Below, piece after piece: positions 21,539-32,698 of a DNA stretch of 64,000 nucleotides. A program made the translations under genes and the position numbers. Position 1 is the first letter of the stretch. Each line of letters begins with the position of its first letter. The DNA is from Nocardioides caldifontis. Its GTDB lineage: Bacteria > Actinomycetota > Actinomycetes > Propionibacteriales > Nocardioidaceae. Where the stretch lies: assembly GCF_008087345.1 (NCBI RefSeq), contig NZ_VHIB01000001.1, positions 310,001-374,000 on the forward strand, in the 5' to 3' direction. Below the pieces are notes generated by a model. That model had not been told where the DNA came from and did not search any database. It saw only the letters and a program-made list of their open reading frames with translations.

Positions 21539-22356
21539 GACCTCGACGGTAACCCAGCCTCGGAGGGCTCCGGTGCGTCCTCCGCGGGACCGGAGACACG
21601 GTTCACACCCGCGGCGCGCGCCCGGAGCACCCGCAGCTCGTCCCGCGTCCACCGCCACCACAGGAAGGCCGCGAAGCCGCCGAACAGGAACCACTCCACG
21701 CCGTACAGGAAGTTGCGGAGCCCGGTCGAGGTTGGTGCCGCCGGCAGCGAGCCCGGGGTCACCGCGGTGAGGTCACCGCGGAGCGCGGCGGGGGTGTCGA
21801 GGATCGCGAAGCCGCTGTAGAGGTCCTGCTCGAGCCGCTGGGAGACCGACGCGATCCGCAACGACGTCAGCACGTCGTCCTCCGGGTCCTCGTCGGGGGC
21901 GCCCGCGGCCTCGCCGGGCTGGAGCCAGCCGACCAGCTCGGCCGACCCCTCCGGCAGCTGCACCTCCGGATCGGGGTCCGCGCTCCACCCGAGCACGACC
22001 GGGAGCGCGCCGCTGCCGGTGTCGACCGGCGTCACCACCCAGGTGCCGTCGACGCCGTCCAGCCCGCGGTCGACGACCCGGAACGTCTCGTCGGTCAGCC
22101 ACCGCCCGGTGACCTCGGCCGGCCGGCTCACCGCCGTGCCGGGGAACGGGTCGTCCGGGCCGAGCACCTCCGCCAGCGGCACCGGCGGCTCGTCGACCAG
22201 GTCGGCGGCGGCATCCTCGCGGTGGGTCTGCCACGCGTCGAGCTGCCAGCGGCCCAGCAGGACCGCAGCGACGACCGCGGTGAGCCCGAGCACCTGCAGG
22301 AGCAGGAGCGACGGACGCAGCAGCAGTCGCAGCGTCCCCGGCGGGCGGGCAGGCAT
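21535..22356 (-). CDS. SURF1-family cytochrome oxidase assembly protein
   Basis: A 273-residue protein with a membrane helix near each end (about 12-35, LLLLQVLGLTAVVAAVLLG, and about 222-243) enclosing an extracytoplasmic domain. GRWQLDAWQTHRE after the first helix and the GLRNFLYGVEWFLFGGFAAF segment before the second are typical of SURF1. The family helps insert haem a into cytochrome c oxidase subunit I. It precedes and overlaps the DUF3817 gene. Confidence 0.9.
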   Translation of the reverse strand: MPARPPGTLRLLLRPSLLLLQVLGLTAVVAAVLLGRWQLDAWQTHREDAAADLVDEPPVPLAEVLGPDDPFPGTAVSRPAEVTGRWLTDETFRVVDRGLDGVDGTWVVTPVDTGSGALPVVLGWSADPDPEVQLPEGSAELVGWLQPGEAAGAPDEDPEDDVLTSLRIASVSQRLEQDLYSGFAILDTPAALRGDLTAVTPGSLPAAPTSTGLRNFLYGVEWFLFGGFAAFLWWRWTRDELRVLRARAAGVNRVSGPAEDAPEPSEAGLPSRS

Positions 22357-22414
22357 GCTTCGAGCGTACGGCGTCGTGCCACGCGTGGAGACGCCGGTCA
22401 GCGGGCTGGGTGGC

Positions 22415-23041
22415 TCACTCGTGGAGCCGGTCGACGGTGAGCAGCAGCCGCACGCAGTGGGCGACGAACTCCTCGCGCCCGGCGGTGAGGGCGCCTTGCA
22501 GGTAGGCGGAGAACAGCGAGGTCAGAGCCCCGAGGAGCCCCACCGCGATCAGCTCGCGGTCCTGGTCGGAGACCTCGTCGGAGAGCTGCTCGCGGATCAT
22601 CAGGGCGAGCATCCGCGCCAGCTCGAGCCCGCGGCTCGCCAGCACCCGTTCGGTCAGCGGCGCGAGGAGCAGCACCCGGCCCTTGCGCGGGTCGTCGAGC
22701 ATCAGCCCGACGGTCGACTCGACGGCCGCCCGCGCCTGCGGCTCACCGGGCTCGAACGCGCGGGTGGCCTCCTGGAGCCGCTCCTTCGCCTCGGCCGCGA
22801 CCCGCTCGAAGACCGCGACGACGAGCGCGTCACGGTCGGCGAAGGACTCGTAGAAGTACCGCTCGGTGAGGTGCGCGTGGCGGCACACGGCGCGGACCGC
22901 CACCGCGGACGGCCGCTCGCTGCCCAGCAGGTCGAGCCCCGCCGTCATCAGCTTCTCGCGTCGCGCCGCCCGGCGGTCCGACAACGTCGTCCCGCCCCAC
23001 GTGCGCTCTGCTCCGGTTTCGGTCGCCACCCTCGATCCCAC
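22415..23041 (-). CDS. TetR/AcrR-family transcriptional regulator
   Basis: A 208-residue regulator from GTG 23041; a second GTG 12 bases further in is an alternative start. The N-terminal helix-turn-helix reads RREKLMTAGLDLLGSERPSA through AVCRHAHLTERYFYESFADR, the TetR pattern. The C-terminal ligand domain is not assignable to a known ligand. Its upstream region holds two copies of the palindrome ACGGATCCGT and a CRP-like site, which are candidate operators. No clear divergent target gene is adjacent, so it may control itself or distant genes. Confidence 0.9.
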   Translation of the reverse strand: MGSRVATETGAERTWGGTTLSDRRAARREKLMTAGLDLLGSERPSAVAVRAVCRHAHLTERYFYESFADRDALVVAVFERVAAEAKERLQEATRAFEPGEPQARAAVESTVGLMLDDPRKGRVLLLAPLTERVLASRGLELARMLALMIREQLSDEVSDQDRELIAVGLLGALTSLFSAYLQGALTAGREEFVAHCVRLLLTVDRLHE

Positions 23042-23092
23042 CCGCTTTGTGTGCTTTCGCTATCGATTGCACCCACCGGAAGAATACCCGTG

Positions 23093-23108
23093 TGTGACCT
23101 GGATCACG
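23093..23108. promoter_or_regulatory. CRP/GlxR-like site upstream of the TetR gene
   Basis: TGTGACCTGGATCACG matches the CRP-family consensus TGTGA-N6-TCACA with one mismatch in the last base. It lies about 50 bases upstream of the tetR start, which would suit activation or repression by a cAMP-type regulator. Inference from sequence only. Confidence 0.4.
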
Positions 23109-23109
23109 C

Positions 23110-23153
23110 GCACGGATCCGTGCGGCGCACCGCTGCCGGACGAACGGATCCGT
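23110..23153. promoter_or_regulatory. two ACGGATCCGT palindromes, candidate TetR operator
   Basis: GCACGGATCCGTGC (23110-23123) is a perfect 14-bp palindrome, and ACGGATCCGT recurs at 23144-23153, 33-34 bp centre to centre (about three helical turns). They lie between the tetR start and the 3' end of the upstream small gene. Auto-regulation by the adjacent TetR protein is the simplest reading. Confidence 0.45.
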
Positions 23154-23180
23154 GGTGCGGCGATGGATGGTCCGGATCGG

Positions 23181-23435
23181 TCAGGCGAGCAGGTGGCGGA
23201 TGTCGCCGTGGGAGGTGTCCTCCAGCACGTGGGCCACGATCCGCTCGCGGGTCGCCTCGTCGACCTCGATGTCGGACTCCGCGATCGCGTCGTCGAGCTC
23301 CTTGCGGACGGTCGGCTCGTCGGCGCCGTCCTGCCAGGAGGTCACCCGGTCCACCACGGCCTGGAGCACGGCGAGGCGGGGGTCATCGGCGTCGGCGGAC
23401 TGGACGGCGCTCTGGTCAACGGTCTCGTCGGTCAT
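23181..23435 (-). CDS. small conserved-looking acidic protein of unknown function
   Basis: An 84-residue acidic protein (MTDETVDQSAVQSADADDPR...) with a helical C-terminal part (RKELDDAIAESDIEVDEATR and VLEDTSHGDIRHLL). No membrane segment, cysteine or known motif is seen. Codon use fits the genome and the frame is clean. It lies between the PP-loop gene and the TetR gene, all on the minus strand. I cannot assign a function. Confidence 0.6.
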   Translation of the reverse strand: MTDETVDQSAVQSADADDPRLAVLQAVVDRVTSWQDGADEPTVRKELDDAIAESDIEVDEATRERIVAHVLEDTSHGDIRHLLA

Positions 23436-23482
23436 GGGGGCACCTTCCCCCCGTAGTCAGGGGGCCATTCACGTGGCGCCGG

Positions 23483-24745
23483 TCACCTGCGCCGCCGGGC
23501 CACCTTGTCGCTCGCGGCACGCAGCGGCCGGGTGACCCGCCAGGACCGGGACTGCTCCATCGCGCGTACCTCCTCGCGGCTCGAGGCGACCTCCTGCTCG
23601 AGCTCGGCGACCCGGTCGACGAGCCGGCGCAGCCGCGGTGACTTCGACACCCGGTGCGCCTCGAGCCGCCGGCGCAGCGGCTCCTTGTACTCGTCGTCGT
23701 CAGGAAGCCGGTCGAGGACGTCCTGGAAGTGAGGGACGACGTGCGGGCGGGGGAGCACGACCTCGACCAGGTCCTCCATCCGCATCGGCTCGGGGAACGC
23801 CTCGGCGGTCGGGAGCCCGACCGCGCGCCACTCCAGTTGGGTGAGGACGCACTTCTGGCAGTGGCCGCAGTTCCCGCCGCCGGCGTCCGCCTGGTAGCAG
23901 ACCCGCAGCTCGCCGAGGAGCGCCGGGTGGTCGCGGAGGAACTCCAGCCGCTCGATGCGCGCATGGGTCCCGCCGGTCGTGACGACCGGGAACCACGGCG
24001 TGCCGAGGAGGTGGTTGATCGCCATCTGGCTGCCGAACGGCGGCACCAGCAGCTCCTGGTCGTAGCTGCGGTCGTTGGCATGCACGATCGAGGAGTACTG
24101 CCCCGAGAAGGTGTGCAGGATCGCGCTCAGCCCGCTGTTGAAGGCCATCAGCCAGGCGTTGCAGAACTCCTGCTGCCAGTTGGTCGACACGACCGCCAGC
24201 TCCACGTCGTACGCCGCGAGGGCGCGCTCGGCCTTCGCACGCGCCCGGGCGATCGCCTCGTGGTCGTCGTGGGCGAGGTCCCACCCGACGACGAGCACGC
24301 CGAGGTCGATGTCGCGGTTGAGCCGGCCCATCGTGCCGGTCTTGTGTGCGGCGAGAGCGAAGCCGGCGTCGACCCCGCCGCTGAACCCCATCACCGCGCC
24401 GGCCCGCTGCGGCAGCTCGGGTGGCCCGACCTCCTCGGCCGCGGTCACGGTGGTGTTCCCGAACTTGTCGGGGCGCCACTTGGCCCAGATCAGCTGGAAC
24501 TCGTGGAGCCGGTCGAGGAGCTCGGAGGAGACCGGACCCTCGACGTGCAGGTCGCACCCCTCGGAGGCGGCGTACTGCACCAGCGCGATCGCGACGAAGT
24601 CGAGGTTCGGCGGCGGCGCGTCCCAGACCGGGTCCGGGCTGGTGTAGTCGAGGAGCCCGCCACTCTCGCCCGGCCCCTCCACCGCGACCACGATCTGGCG
24701 GTCGTCGGCACGGTCGAGCCGCGCCGTCATCAACGGTCGTCCCAT
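23483..24745 (-). CDS. PP-loop ATPase-like protein with zinc knuckle and C-terminal coiled coil
   Basis: A 420-residue cytoplasmic protein. The centre carries a PP-loop (ATP pyrophosphatase) motif GFSGGVDAGFALAAH (about residues 119-133), with Ala in place of the usual Ser after SGGxD. A CxxC knuckle, GNCGHCQKC, lies near residue 294, as in tRNA/queuosine-type and adenylating enzymes. The C-terminal 60 residues form a coiled coil (LVDRVAELEQEVASSREEVR) ending SRSWRVTRPLR, a tail often seen in actinobacterial glycosyltransferases. The substrate is unknown. It lies between a small acidic protein and a collagen-like gene, which hints at surface-polymer metabolism but does not prove it. Confidence 0.65.
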   Translation of the reverse strand: MGRPLMTARLDRADDRQIVVAVEGPGESGGLLDYTSPDPVWDAPPPNLDFVAIALVQYAASEGCDLHVEGPVSSELLDRLHEFQLIWAKWRPDKFGNTTVTAAEEVGPPELPQRAGAVMGFSGGVDAGFALAAHKTGTMGRLNRDIDLGVLVVGWDLAHDDHEAIARARAKAERALAAYDVELAVVSTNWQQEFCNAWLMAFNSGLSAILHTFSGQYSSIVHANDRSYDQELLVPPFGSQMAINHLLGTPWFPVVTTGGTHARIERLEFLRDHPALLGELRVCYQADAGGGNCGHCQKCVLTQLEWRAVGLPTAEAFPEPMRMEDLVEVVLPRPHVVPHFQDVLDRLPDDDEYKEPLRRRLEAHRVSKSPRLRRLVDRVAELEQEVASSREEVRAMEQSRSWRVTRPLRAASDKVARRRR

Positions 24746-24868
24746 GCCGTGCCCTCCTGGTGCCTGTGCGTGACCCCCGGAGGGTACAAGGGCGAGGAGC
24801 CGCAGGCCGCGCCCCGGGCGGGTGTCCCGGTGCGCGGCCTGCGGCGTCTGCGTGATCGGGGCGCCCGG

Positions 24869-25795
24869 TCAGGGGACGACGACACCACCGTCGACGTCGA
24901 GGCAGCGGATGCCGACGAACTCGGTCGGGGCCGTCGGTCCGCCGACCTGGAACTCGACGCCGTCGGTACCGATCGGCACCATGCGCTCGACCAGCGCCGT
25001 GCCGCCGTCGAGGGAGTGGTACGGGAAGAGCACGACATCGCCGGGGTCGCAGGTGAGGGTGTGGGTGCTGCGGCCGTCGGCCCTGGACGGCATGGCCGCG
25101 GTCCGCTCGTACATCGCGCCCGCGGTGATCCCGGCGCCCGCGGGGCCGGGCTCGCCCTGGGGTCCCTGCGGGCCGGCGGGGCCGGTTGCACCGTCGGCAC
25201 CCTTCAGCGAGGACAGCCACTGCGCCTCAGTCCCCACGAAGCCGTTCCCGACGGCGACCTCGTAGGCGCTCGCGCCGGCGGGACCCTCGGCACCGTCGAG
25301 TCCCGGAGCTCCGTCCATGCCTGCGGCTCCGTCCTGGCCGTCGACACCGTCCCGACCGTCGACACCATCGACACCGTCGAGACCATCGGTGCCGTCGAGA
25401 CCATCCGTGCCGTTCGCACCGTCGAGCCCGTCGGCGCCCTTCAGGGACTCGAGCCACTCGGCCTCGGTGCCCTCGAACCCGTAGGTCACGGCGATGTCGT
25501 AGGCGCTCGCGCCGTCGGTGCCGTCCACACCGTCACGGCCGTCGGCGCCCTTCTGCCCTGCCGCGCCGGCCTTGCCGCTCGCCTGCCAGGTCATCAGCCG
25601 CCCGCCGTTGGGGCACTCCTTCGTGCTGTTGGGGACGAGCCGGAGATGCGTCGACTTGGGGGTGACGCAGACGGTGATCTTGCTGCGCTCGATGACCGTG
25701 CCAGGGCTGCCGGCGGCGACGGCCGTGCCGCTCACGGTGGCGGCCAGGGTCGCGGCCAGGACGACGGCCGCAGCCGTCTTCTTGCGGGTGCTCAC
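24869..25795 (-). CDS. secreted collagen-like Gly-X-Y repeat protein
   Basis: A 308-residue exported protein from GTG 25795, with a signal peptide (STRKKTAAAVVLAATLAATV, cleavage near AVAAG). After a short domain with two cysteines come three Gly-X-Y stretches, mostly of the type GxDG (GADGRDGVDGTDG, a long run near residues 160-205, and [16 protein letters not shown]). They are divided by two near-identical inserts, SAYDIAVTYGFEGTEAEWLE and SAYEVAVGNGFVGTEAQWLS, each followed by SLKGADG. That insert is common in collagen-like and tail-fibre proteins. The C-terminal 90 residues resemble a globular trimerisation head. No cell-wall anchor motif is visible. Confidence 0.85.
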   Translation of the reverse strand: MSTRKKTAAAVVLAATLAATVSGTAVAAGSPGTVIERSKITVCVTPKSTHLRLVPNSTKECPNGGRLMTWQASGKAGAAGQKGADGRDGVDGTDGASAYDIAVTYGFEGTEAEWLESLKGADGLDGANGTDGLDGTDGLDGVDGVDGRDGVDGQDGAAGMDGAPGLDGAEGPAGASAYEVAVGNGFVGTEAQWLSSLKGADGATGPAGPQGPQGEPGPAGAGITAGAMYERTAAMPSRADGRSTHTLTCDPGDVVLFPYHSLDGGTALVERMVPIGTDGVEFQVGGPTAPTEFVGIRCLDVDGGVVVP

Positions 25796-25897
25796 GTGCG
25801 GTGCTCCGATCTGGTGGGGTGACACCAGGTCATCGGCCCGCAGGAGAGGAACGTGAGAAAGTTGGAGTGACCAACCGATATGGTCGGGAACGGCGGG

Positions 25898-25970
25898 TGG
25901 AGCCAAGGGGACTCGAACCCCTAACCCCCTGCTTGCAAAGCAGGTGCGCTACCAATTGCGCCATGGCCCC
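25898..25970 (-). tRNA. tRNA-Ala (anticodon TGC)
   Basis: The 73-nucleotide gene on the minus strand starts GGGGCCATGGCGCAATTGG and ends TTGGCTCC plus discriminator A. The anticodon stem-loop CTGCTTTGCAAGCAG gives TGC (alanine), the T arm is AGGGGTTCGAGTCCCCT, and the acceptor stem pairs with one G-T. CCA is not encoded. It lies near tRNA-Ile downstream of gyrA, the usual actinobacterial arrangement. Confidence 0.97.
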
Positions 25971-26000
25971 TCGGCGTACGGCGGGCGCCGCACGGCGGGT

Positions 26001-26138
26001 TCAGCTGCGGGTGTCGCGTGCCTTCACGTCGTCGACGGCCTCGGCCCACAGCGCCTGCTCGTGCTGCGACTGCTGGGCCTTCTTCGCCGCGACCACCGCA
26101 CCCGCGGCGGCCAGGGCCAGCAGGACGAGCTTCTTCAT
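26001..26138 (-). CDS. 45-residue DLW-39-type membrane micro-protein
   Basis: A short gene between tRNA-Ala and tRNA-Ile encodes [20 protein letters not shown] followed by [20 protein letters not shown] and a short tail. One N-terminal membrane helix and the ALWAEA motif match the tiny DLW-39 family, found at this spot beside tRNA genes in many actinobacteria (family assignment from memory). The ATG follows AGGGATCC. Function unknown. Confidence 0.8.
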   Translation of the reverse strand: MKKLVLLALAAAGAVVAAKKAQQSQHEQALWAEAVDDVKARDTRS

Positions 26139-26167
26139 GCAGGATCCCTCCGGACGCGGTCGCGGGG

Positions 26168-26241
26168 TGGGCCTAACAGGACTTGAACCTGTGACCTCTT
26201 CCTTATCAGGGAAGCGCTCTAACCGTCTGAGCTATAGGCCC
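26168..26241 (-). tRNA. tRNA-Ile (anticodon GAT)
   Basis: The 74-nucleotide gene on the minus strand begins GGGCCTATAGCTCAGACGG and ends TAGGCCC plus discriminator A with a perfect acceptor stem. The anticodon loop reads CTGATAA (GAT, isoleucine) and the T arm ACAGGTTCAAGTCCTGT. CCA is not encoded (ACC follows). Confidence 0.97.
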
Positions 26242-26326
26242 GCAAGGAGATGGCCAGGCGACGGCCTGACCGACAGGGAAGGTTACCCCACCGGCTGAGC
26301 GCCGCCCAAACCGGGGGAGAGGGTGC

Positions 26327-27268
26327 TCAGCGGTCGTCCTCGGCCAGCACGACCTCGAGCCCGCCGAGGAGGGCGGCCGCGAGGTTGTAGAGGAACGCGC
26401 CGAGCGTGGCGATGACGGTCACCAGCACCACGTCGACCACCGCGATGATCATCGTGAACCCCATGACCCGGCTCATGCCGAGGTACTCCTCGATGTCGAA
26501 GTCCTCGCCGGTGTCGCCGACCACGTCGGCCACCGTGGAGTTGATCGACTCCCACACGCCGGCGGCGCCGAGCACGGACCACACGACCGCCACGGCGACG
26601 ACCGTGACGACGCCGAGGGCGACCGAGAGGAGGAACGCCGTCTTCATCACCGACCACGGGTCGATGTGGCTCAGCCGGAGCCGAGCACGACGGACCCGCC
26701 GCGGCGCGGCGGGCGGCCGGCCGGACTTGGGGGCGCCGGGGAGCGGCGAGCCGCCCTCGGCGCGCGCGGGAGCACCACCGGGCGGGGCCGCAGGAGCCTC
26801 GGGGCCGGGGTGGCGGTCACCCCGTCGGGCAGCCTTGCCGGGCCGCGGGTCGTAGGGCTCCGCCGGCTGCGGCTGCTGGGCCTGCACCGGCTGAGGGGCA
26901 GGATGCGCCTGGCCCTCGCCGCGACCGGCCGCCTGGGCGCTGGCCTGGGCGGCGTTGGTCGCGGCCAGCACGGCGGCGAACCGCTCCGCGCTCGTCGGCC
27001 GCTGCTCCTCGACCGGCCGGTGCTCCGCGGTCTCGTCGGCCCGGTCGTCCGGCTCGTCGGGGATGATCGGGGCCGACGAGGCGTACGCCGCGTTGATCCG
27101 CTGGCTGAGCTCCTGCTGGGGGTCCGGGGCCCCCGACCCACGAGGGTCCCGCCCCGGCGTACCCGGGTCGACGCCGCCGGCCCCGCCGGGCGCCCCCGCC
27201 GCCGGACCGCCCACCGGGCCGGTCACGGGAGGTGCCGCGGGCGAGTCCTCGGAACGTCGGTCCGCCAT
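26327..27268 (-). CDS. DUF3566 membrane protein downstream of gyrA
   Basis: A 313-residue protein. Residues 1-180 are a low-complexity Pro/Ala/Gly/Gln region of the kind that precedes DUF3566 in actinobacteria. The C-terminal part is the DUF3566 domain with LSHIDPWSVMKTAFLLSVAL, two membrane helices and the final TLGAFLYNLAAALLGGLEVV. Its ATG overlaps the gyrA stop (TGATG), so translation is coupled. The family always tracks gyrA but has no known role. Confidence 0.9.
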   Translation of the reverse strand: MADRRSEDSPAAPPVTGPVGGPAAGAPGGAGGVDPGTPGRDPRGSGAPDPQQELSQRINAAYASSAPIIPDEPDDRADETAEHRPVEEQRPTSAERFAAVLAATNAAQASAQAAGRGEGQAHPAPQPVQAQQPQPAEPYDPRPGKAARRGDRHPGPEAPAAPPGGAPARAEGGSPLPGAPKSGRPPAAPRRVRRARLRLSHIDPWSVMKTAFLLSVALGVVTVVAVAVVWSVLGAAGVWESINSTVADVVGDTGEDFDIEEYLGMSRVMGFTMIIAVVDVVLVTVIATLGAFLYNLAAALLGGLEVVLAEDDR

Positions 27269-29976
27269 CAGGGCTCCCTCGTCTCCTCTGGGCCGTCTCC
27301 TGCGTCGCTGGCTTCGGCACCCTCCGCCGCGTCGACCGGGTCACCGGCCTCCGCAGCGCCCTCGTGAGGTGCGTCGCCGTCGATTGTGTCACCCGACCCC
27401 GAGGACACCTCGTCCAGCGGCGCCTCCACCGGCGCGTCGGCCACCGGGGCGGTGGCCTCGATCTCGGCGTCGTTGTCGAGCGCGGACTCCACGCTGCGGG
27501 CCACCCGGACCACCGCGTCGCCGCCGGAGACCCCGACGAACTTCACGCCCTTGGTGTCGCGGCTGGTGGCCCGGAGGTGGTGGTCGATCGCGCTGCGGGT
27601 GACCTGGCCGGACTGCTTGACCGCGAGCACCTCGTCGCCCTCGACCACGATGAACCCGCCGACCAGGTTGCCCCGGTCGTCGTCCTGCTTCATCGTCTTG
27701 ATGCCGTAGCCGCCGCGCGACTGGACGCGGTACTCCTCGATGGCGCTCCGCTTGGCGAACCCGCCGTCGGTGATCGTGAAGACGTACTGCTGCGGCGTCG
27801 ACTCGTCCTCCGCGTGCGGCCGGATCACCGACATCGACAGCAGGCTGTCGCCGGGGCGGAAGTCCATCCCCTTCACGCCCGAGGTCGCGCGCCCCATCGG
27901 CCGCAGCTGCGCGTCGTCGGCGTGGAACCGGATCGCCTGCCCCTTGCGGGAGATCAGCAGGATGTCGTCGTCCGGCCCGCAGAGCTCGGCGCCGATCAGC
28001 TCGTCGTCCTCCTCGCGGAAGTTGATCGCGATGACGCCGGCCTGCCGCGGCGAGTTGTAGTCACCGAGCCTGGTCTTCTTCACCAGCCCGCTGCGGGTGG
28101 CGAGGACGAGGTACGGCGCCTGCTCGTAGTCGCGGATGGCGAGCACCTGGGCGATCTTCTCGTCGGGCTGGAAGCTGAGCAGCCCGGCGACGTGGCCGCC
28201 CTTCGCGTCGCGGTTCGCCTCGGGCAGGTTGTAGGCCTTGGTGCGGTAGACCCGCCCCGCGTTGGTGAAGAACAGCAGCCAGTGGTGGTTGCTGGTCGCC
28301 ATGAAGTGCTCGACGACGTCGTCACCGCGGAGGGTGGCGCCGCGGACCCCCTTCCCGCCGCGCCTCTGGGTGCGGTAGAGGTCGGCCCGGGTCCGTTTCG
28401 CGTAGCCGCCGCGGGTGATCGTCACGACGAGGTCCTCGTCGGGGATCAGGTCCTCCATCGACAGGTCGCCGTCCGCGGGGACGATCTGCGAGCGCCGCTC
28501 GTCGCCGTACTTGTCGACGATCGCGCTGAGCTCCTCGGAGATGATCTGCCGTTGCCGCTCGGGGCTCTCGAGGATGTCCTTGAGGTCGGCGATGACCGCC
28601 TCGAGACGGGCGAGCTCGTCGATGATCTTCTGGCGCTCCAGGGCGGCGAGCCGGCGCAGCTGCATGTCGAGGATCGCCCGCGCCTGGATCTCGTCGATCT
28701 CCAGCAGCGCGATCAGCCCCTCGCGGGCCTCCTCGACCGTGGGGCTGCGCCGGATCAGTGCGATGACCTCGTCGAGCGCGTCGAGCGCCTTGACCAGGCC
28801 GCGGAAGATGTGCGCCTCTTCCTCCGCCTTGCGGAGCCGGTAGCGGGTCCGCCGCTGGATGACCTCGACCTGGTGCGCCACCCAGTGGGAGACGAACTGG
28901 TCCAGCGTCAGCGTGCGGGGGACCCCGTCGACGAGCGCGAGCATGTTCGCCGCGAAGTTCGTCTGCAGCTCGGTGTGCTTGTAGAGGTTGTTGAGCACCA
29001 CCCGCGCCACCGCGTCACGCTTCAGCACGACGACGAGCTGCTGGCCGGTGCGGGCCGAGCTGTTGTCCTTGACGTCGGCGATCCCCTGGATCTTGCCGGA
29101 GTCGGCGAGCTCGGCGATCTTCAGTGCGAGGTTGTCGGGGTTCACCTGGTAGGGCAGCTCGGTGATCACCAGCGTGGTGCGCCCCTTGGCGTCCTCGGCC
29201 ACGTCGACGACCGCCCGCATCGTGATCGAGCCGCGGCCGGTGCGGTAGGCCTGCTCGATGCCCTGGCGCCCGACGATCAGGCCGTACGTCGGGAAGTCCG
29301 GCGCCTTGATCCGCTCGAGCAGCGCCTCGAGCAGCTCCTCGCGGGAGGCATCCGGGTTGGCCAGCGCCCACTGGACGCCGTCGGCGACCTCGCGGAGGTT
29401 GTGCGGCGGGATGTTCGTCGCCATCCCGACGGCGATGCCGGCGCTGCCGTTGACCAGCAGGTTCGGGAACCGTGCCGGCAGGATCGACGGCTCCTCGGAG
29501 CGGCCGTCGTAGTTCGGCGTGAAGTCGACCGTCTCCTGGTCGATGTCGCGGACCATCTCCATGGCCAGCGGCGCCATCTTGCACTCGGTGTACCGCATCG
29601 CCGCGGCGGGGTCGTTGCCCGGCGAGCCGAAGTTCCCCTGGCTGTCGACGAGCGGCGCCCGCATCACCCACGGCTGCGCGAGCCGGACGAGGGTGTCGTA
29701 GATCGCCGAGTCGCCGTGGGGGTGGTACTGACCCATGACCTCGCCGACCACGCGGGCGCACTTCGAGAACCCGCGGTCCGGACGGTAGCCCCCGTCGTAC
29801 ATCGCGTAGAGCACCCGGCGGTGCACCGGCTTCAGCCCGTCCCGCACGTCCGGCAGCGCCCGGCCGACGATGACCGCCATCGAGTAGTCGATGTACGACC
29901 GCTGCATCTCGACCTGCAGCTCGACGGGCTCGATGCGCCCCCCGAGCGGGCCGGGGTTGTCAGTCGTCTCAGTCAC
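27268..29976 (-). CDS. gyrA: DNA gyrase subunit A
   Basis: The breakage-reunion subunit of gyrase, 902 residues. The start [20 protein letters not shown] leads into the winged-helix domain with the quinolone region [19 protein letters not shown]. The catalytic tyrosine is in [14 protein letters not shown] (about 128). The C-terminal beta-pinwheel carries the GyrA-box-like [11 protein letters not shown]. Ser is absent at the classical GDxAIYD+1 position of E. coli only in numbering, the motif being GDSAIYD. The tail is acidic and Ala-rich. It lies 292 bases after gyrB on the same strand. Confidence 0.97.
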   Translation of the reverse strand: MTETTDNPGPLGGRIEPVELQVEMQRSYIDYSMAVIVGRALPDVRDGLKPVHRRVLYAMYDGGYRPDRGFSKCARVVGEVMGQYHPHGDSAIYDTLVRLAQPWVMRAPLVDSQGNFGSPGNDPAAAMRYTECKMAPLAMEMVRDIDQETVDFTPNYDGRSEEPSILPARFPNLLVNGSAGIAVGMATNIPPHNLREVADGVQWALANPDASREELLEALLERIKAPDFPTYGLIVGRQGIEQAYRTGRGSITMRAVVDVAEDAKGRTTLVITELPYQVNPDNLALKIAELADSGKIQGIADVKDNSSARTGQQLVVVLKRDAVARVVLNNLYKHTELQTNFAANMLALVDGVPRTLTLDQFVSHWVAHQVEVIQRRTRYRLRKAEEEAHIFRGLVKALDALDEVIALIRRSPTVEEAREGLIALLEIDEIQARAILDMQLRRLAALERQKIIDELARLEAVIADLKDILESPERQRQIISEELSAIVDKYGDERRSQIVPADGDLSMEDLIPDEDLVVTITRGGYAKRTRADLYRTQRRGGKGVRGATLRGDDVVEHFMATSNHHWLLFFTNAGRVYRTKAYNLPEANRDAKGGHVAGLLSFQPDEKIAQVLAIRDYEQAPYLVLATRSGLVKKTRLGDYNSPRQAGVIAINFREEDDELIGAELCGPDDDILLISRKGQAIRFHADDAQLRPMGRATSGVKGMDFRPGDSLLSMSVIRPHAEDESTPQQYVFTITDGGFAKRSAIEEYRVQSRGGYGIKTMKQDDDRGNLVGGFIVVEGDEVLAVKQSGQVTRSAIDHHLRATSRDTKGVKFVGVSGGDAVVRVARSVESALDNDAEIEATAPVADAPVEAPLDEVSSGSGDTIDGDAPHEGAAEAGDPVDAAEGAEASDAGDGPEETREP

Positions 29977-30268
29977 AGGTCATGTCCCTTCGGTGCGACG
30001 GCGCCGTCCGGTGCGCGGAGCGCGCCAGCCGGTCGGCCCGGAAAGCGGGGGGCCGGGGGTCGGTGTGCGGGTGCGGGGGAGGTGCCGTGCCGTGCGTAAG
30101 GGAGGCGCGGCGTCCCGTCGCCGTACGCGACCACAGGGAGAGCCCCGGACGACACGGCGACAGCACGGCGCGGGGCCGGACCCGCGGTCGCGCGCCGACC
30201 CCCGGACGACACCGACAGCACGGCGCGGGGCCGGACCGGCGGGCGGCCCCCAGCCCGCCGCCACAAGC
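29977..30268. other. gyrB-gyrA spacer with two 38-40 bp direct repeats
   Basis: No gene is supported here. CCCCGGACGACACGGCGACA and the following GCACGGCGCGGGGCCGGACC occur at 30143-30182. They recur, two bases shorter, at 30200-30237 (CCCCGGACGACACCGACAGC...). The copies are separated by 17 bases. The rest is a very GC-rich leader to gyrA. A promoter for gyrA may lie here but none is convincing. Confidence 0.7.

Positions 30269-32698
<2,430 letters not shown>

Noticed and set aside
23470-23478. A TTCACGTGG sequence as another parS
   Set aside because: It matches only about half of the 14-bp palindrome.
27232-30099. A 955-codon plus-strand frame opposite gyrA, and a similar 857-codon frame opposite gyrB
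   Set aside because: Both mirror the codon pattern of gyrase genes and show no motifs; they are shadows of third-position GC.
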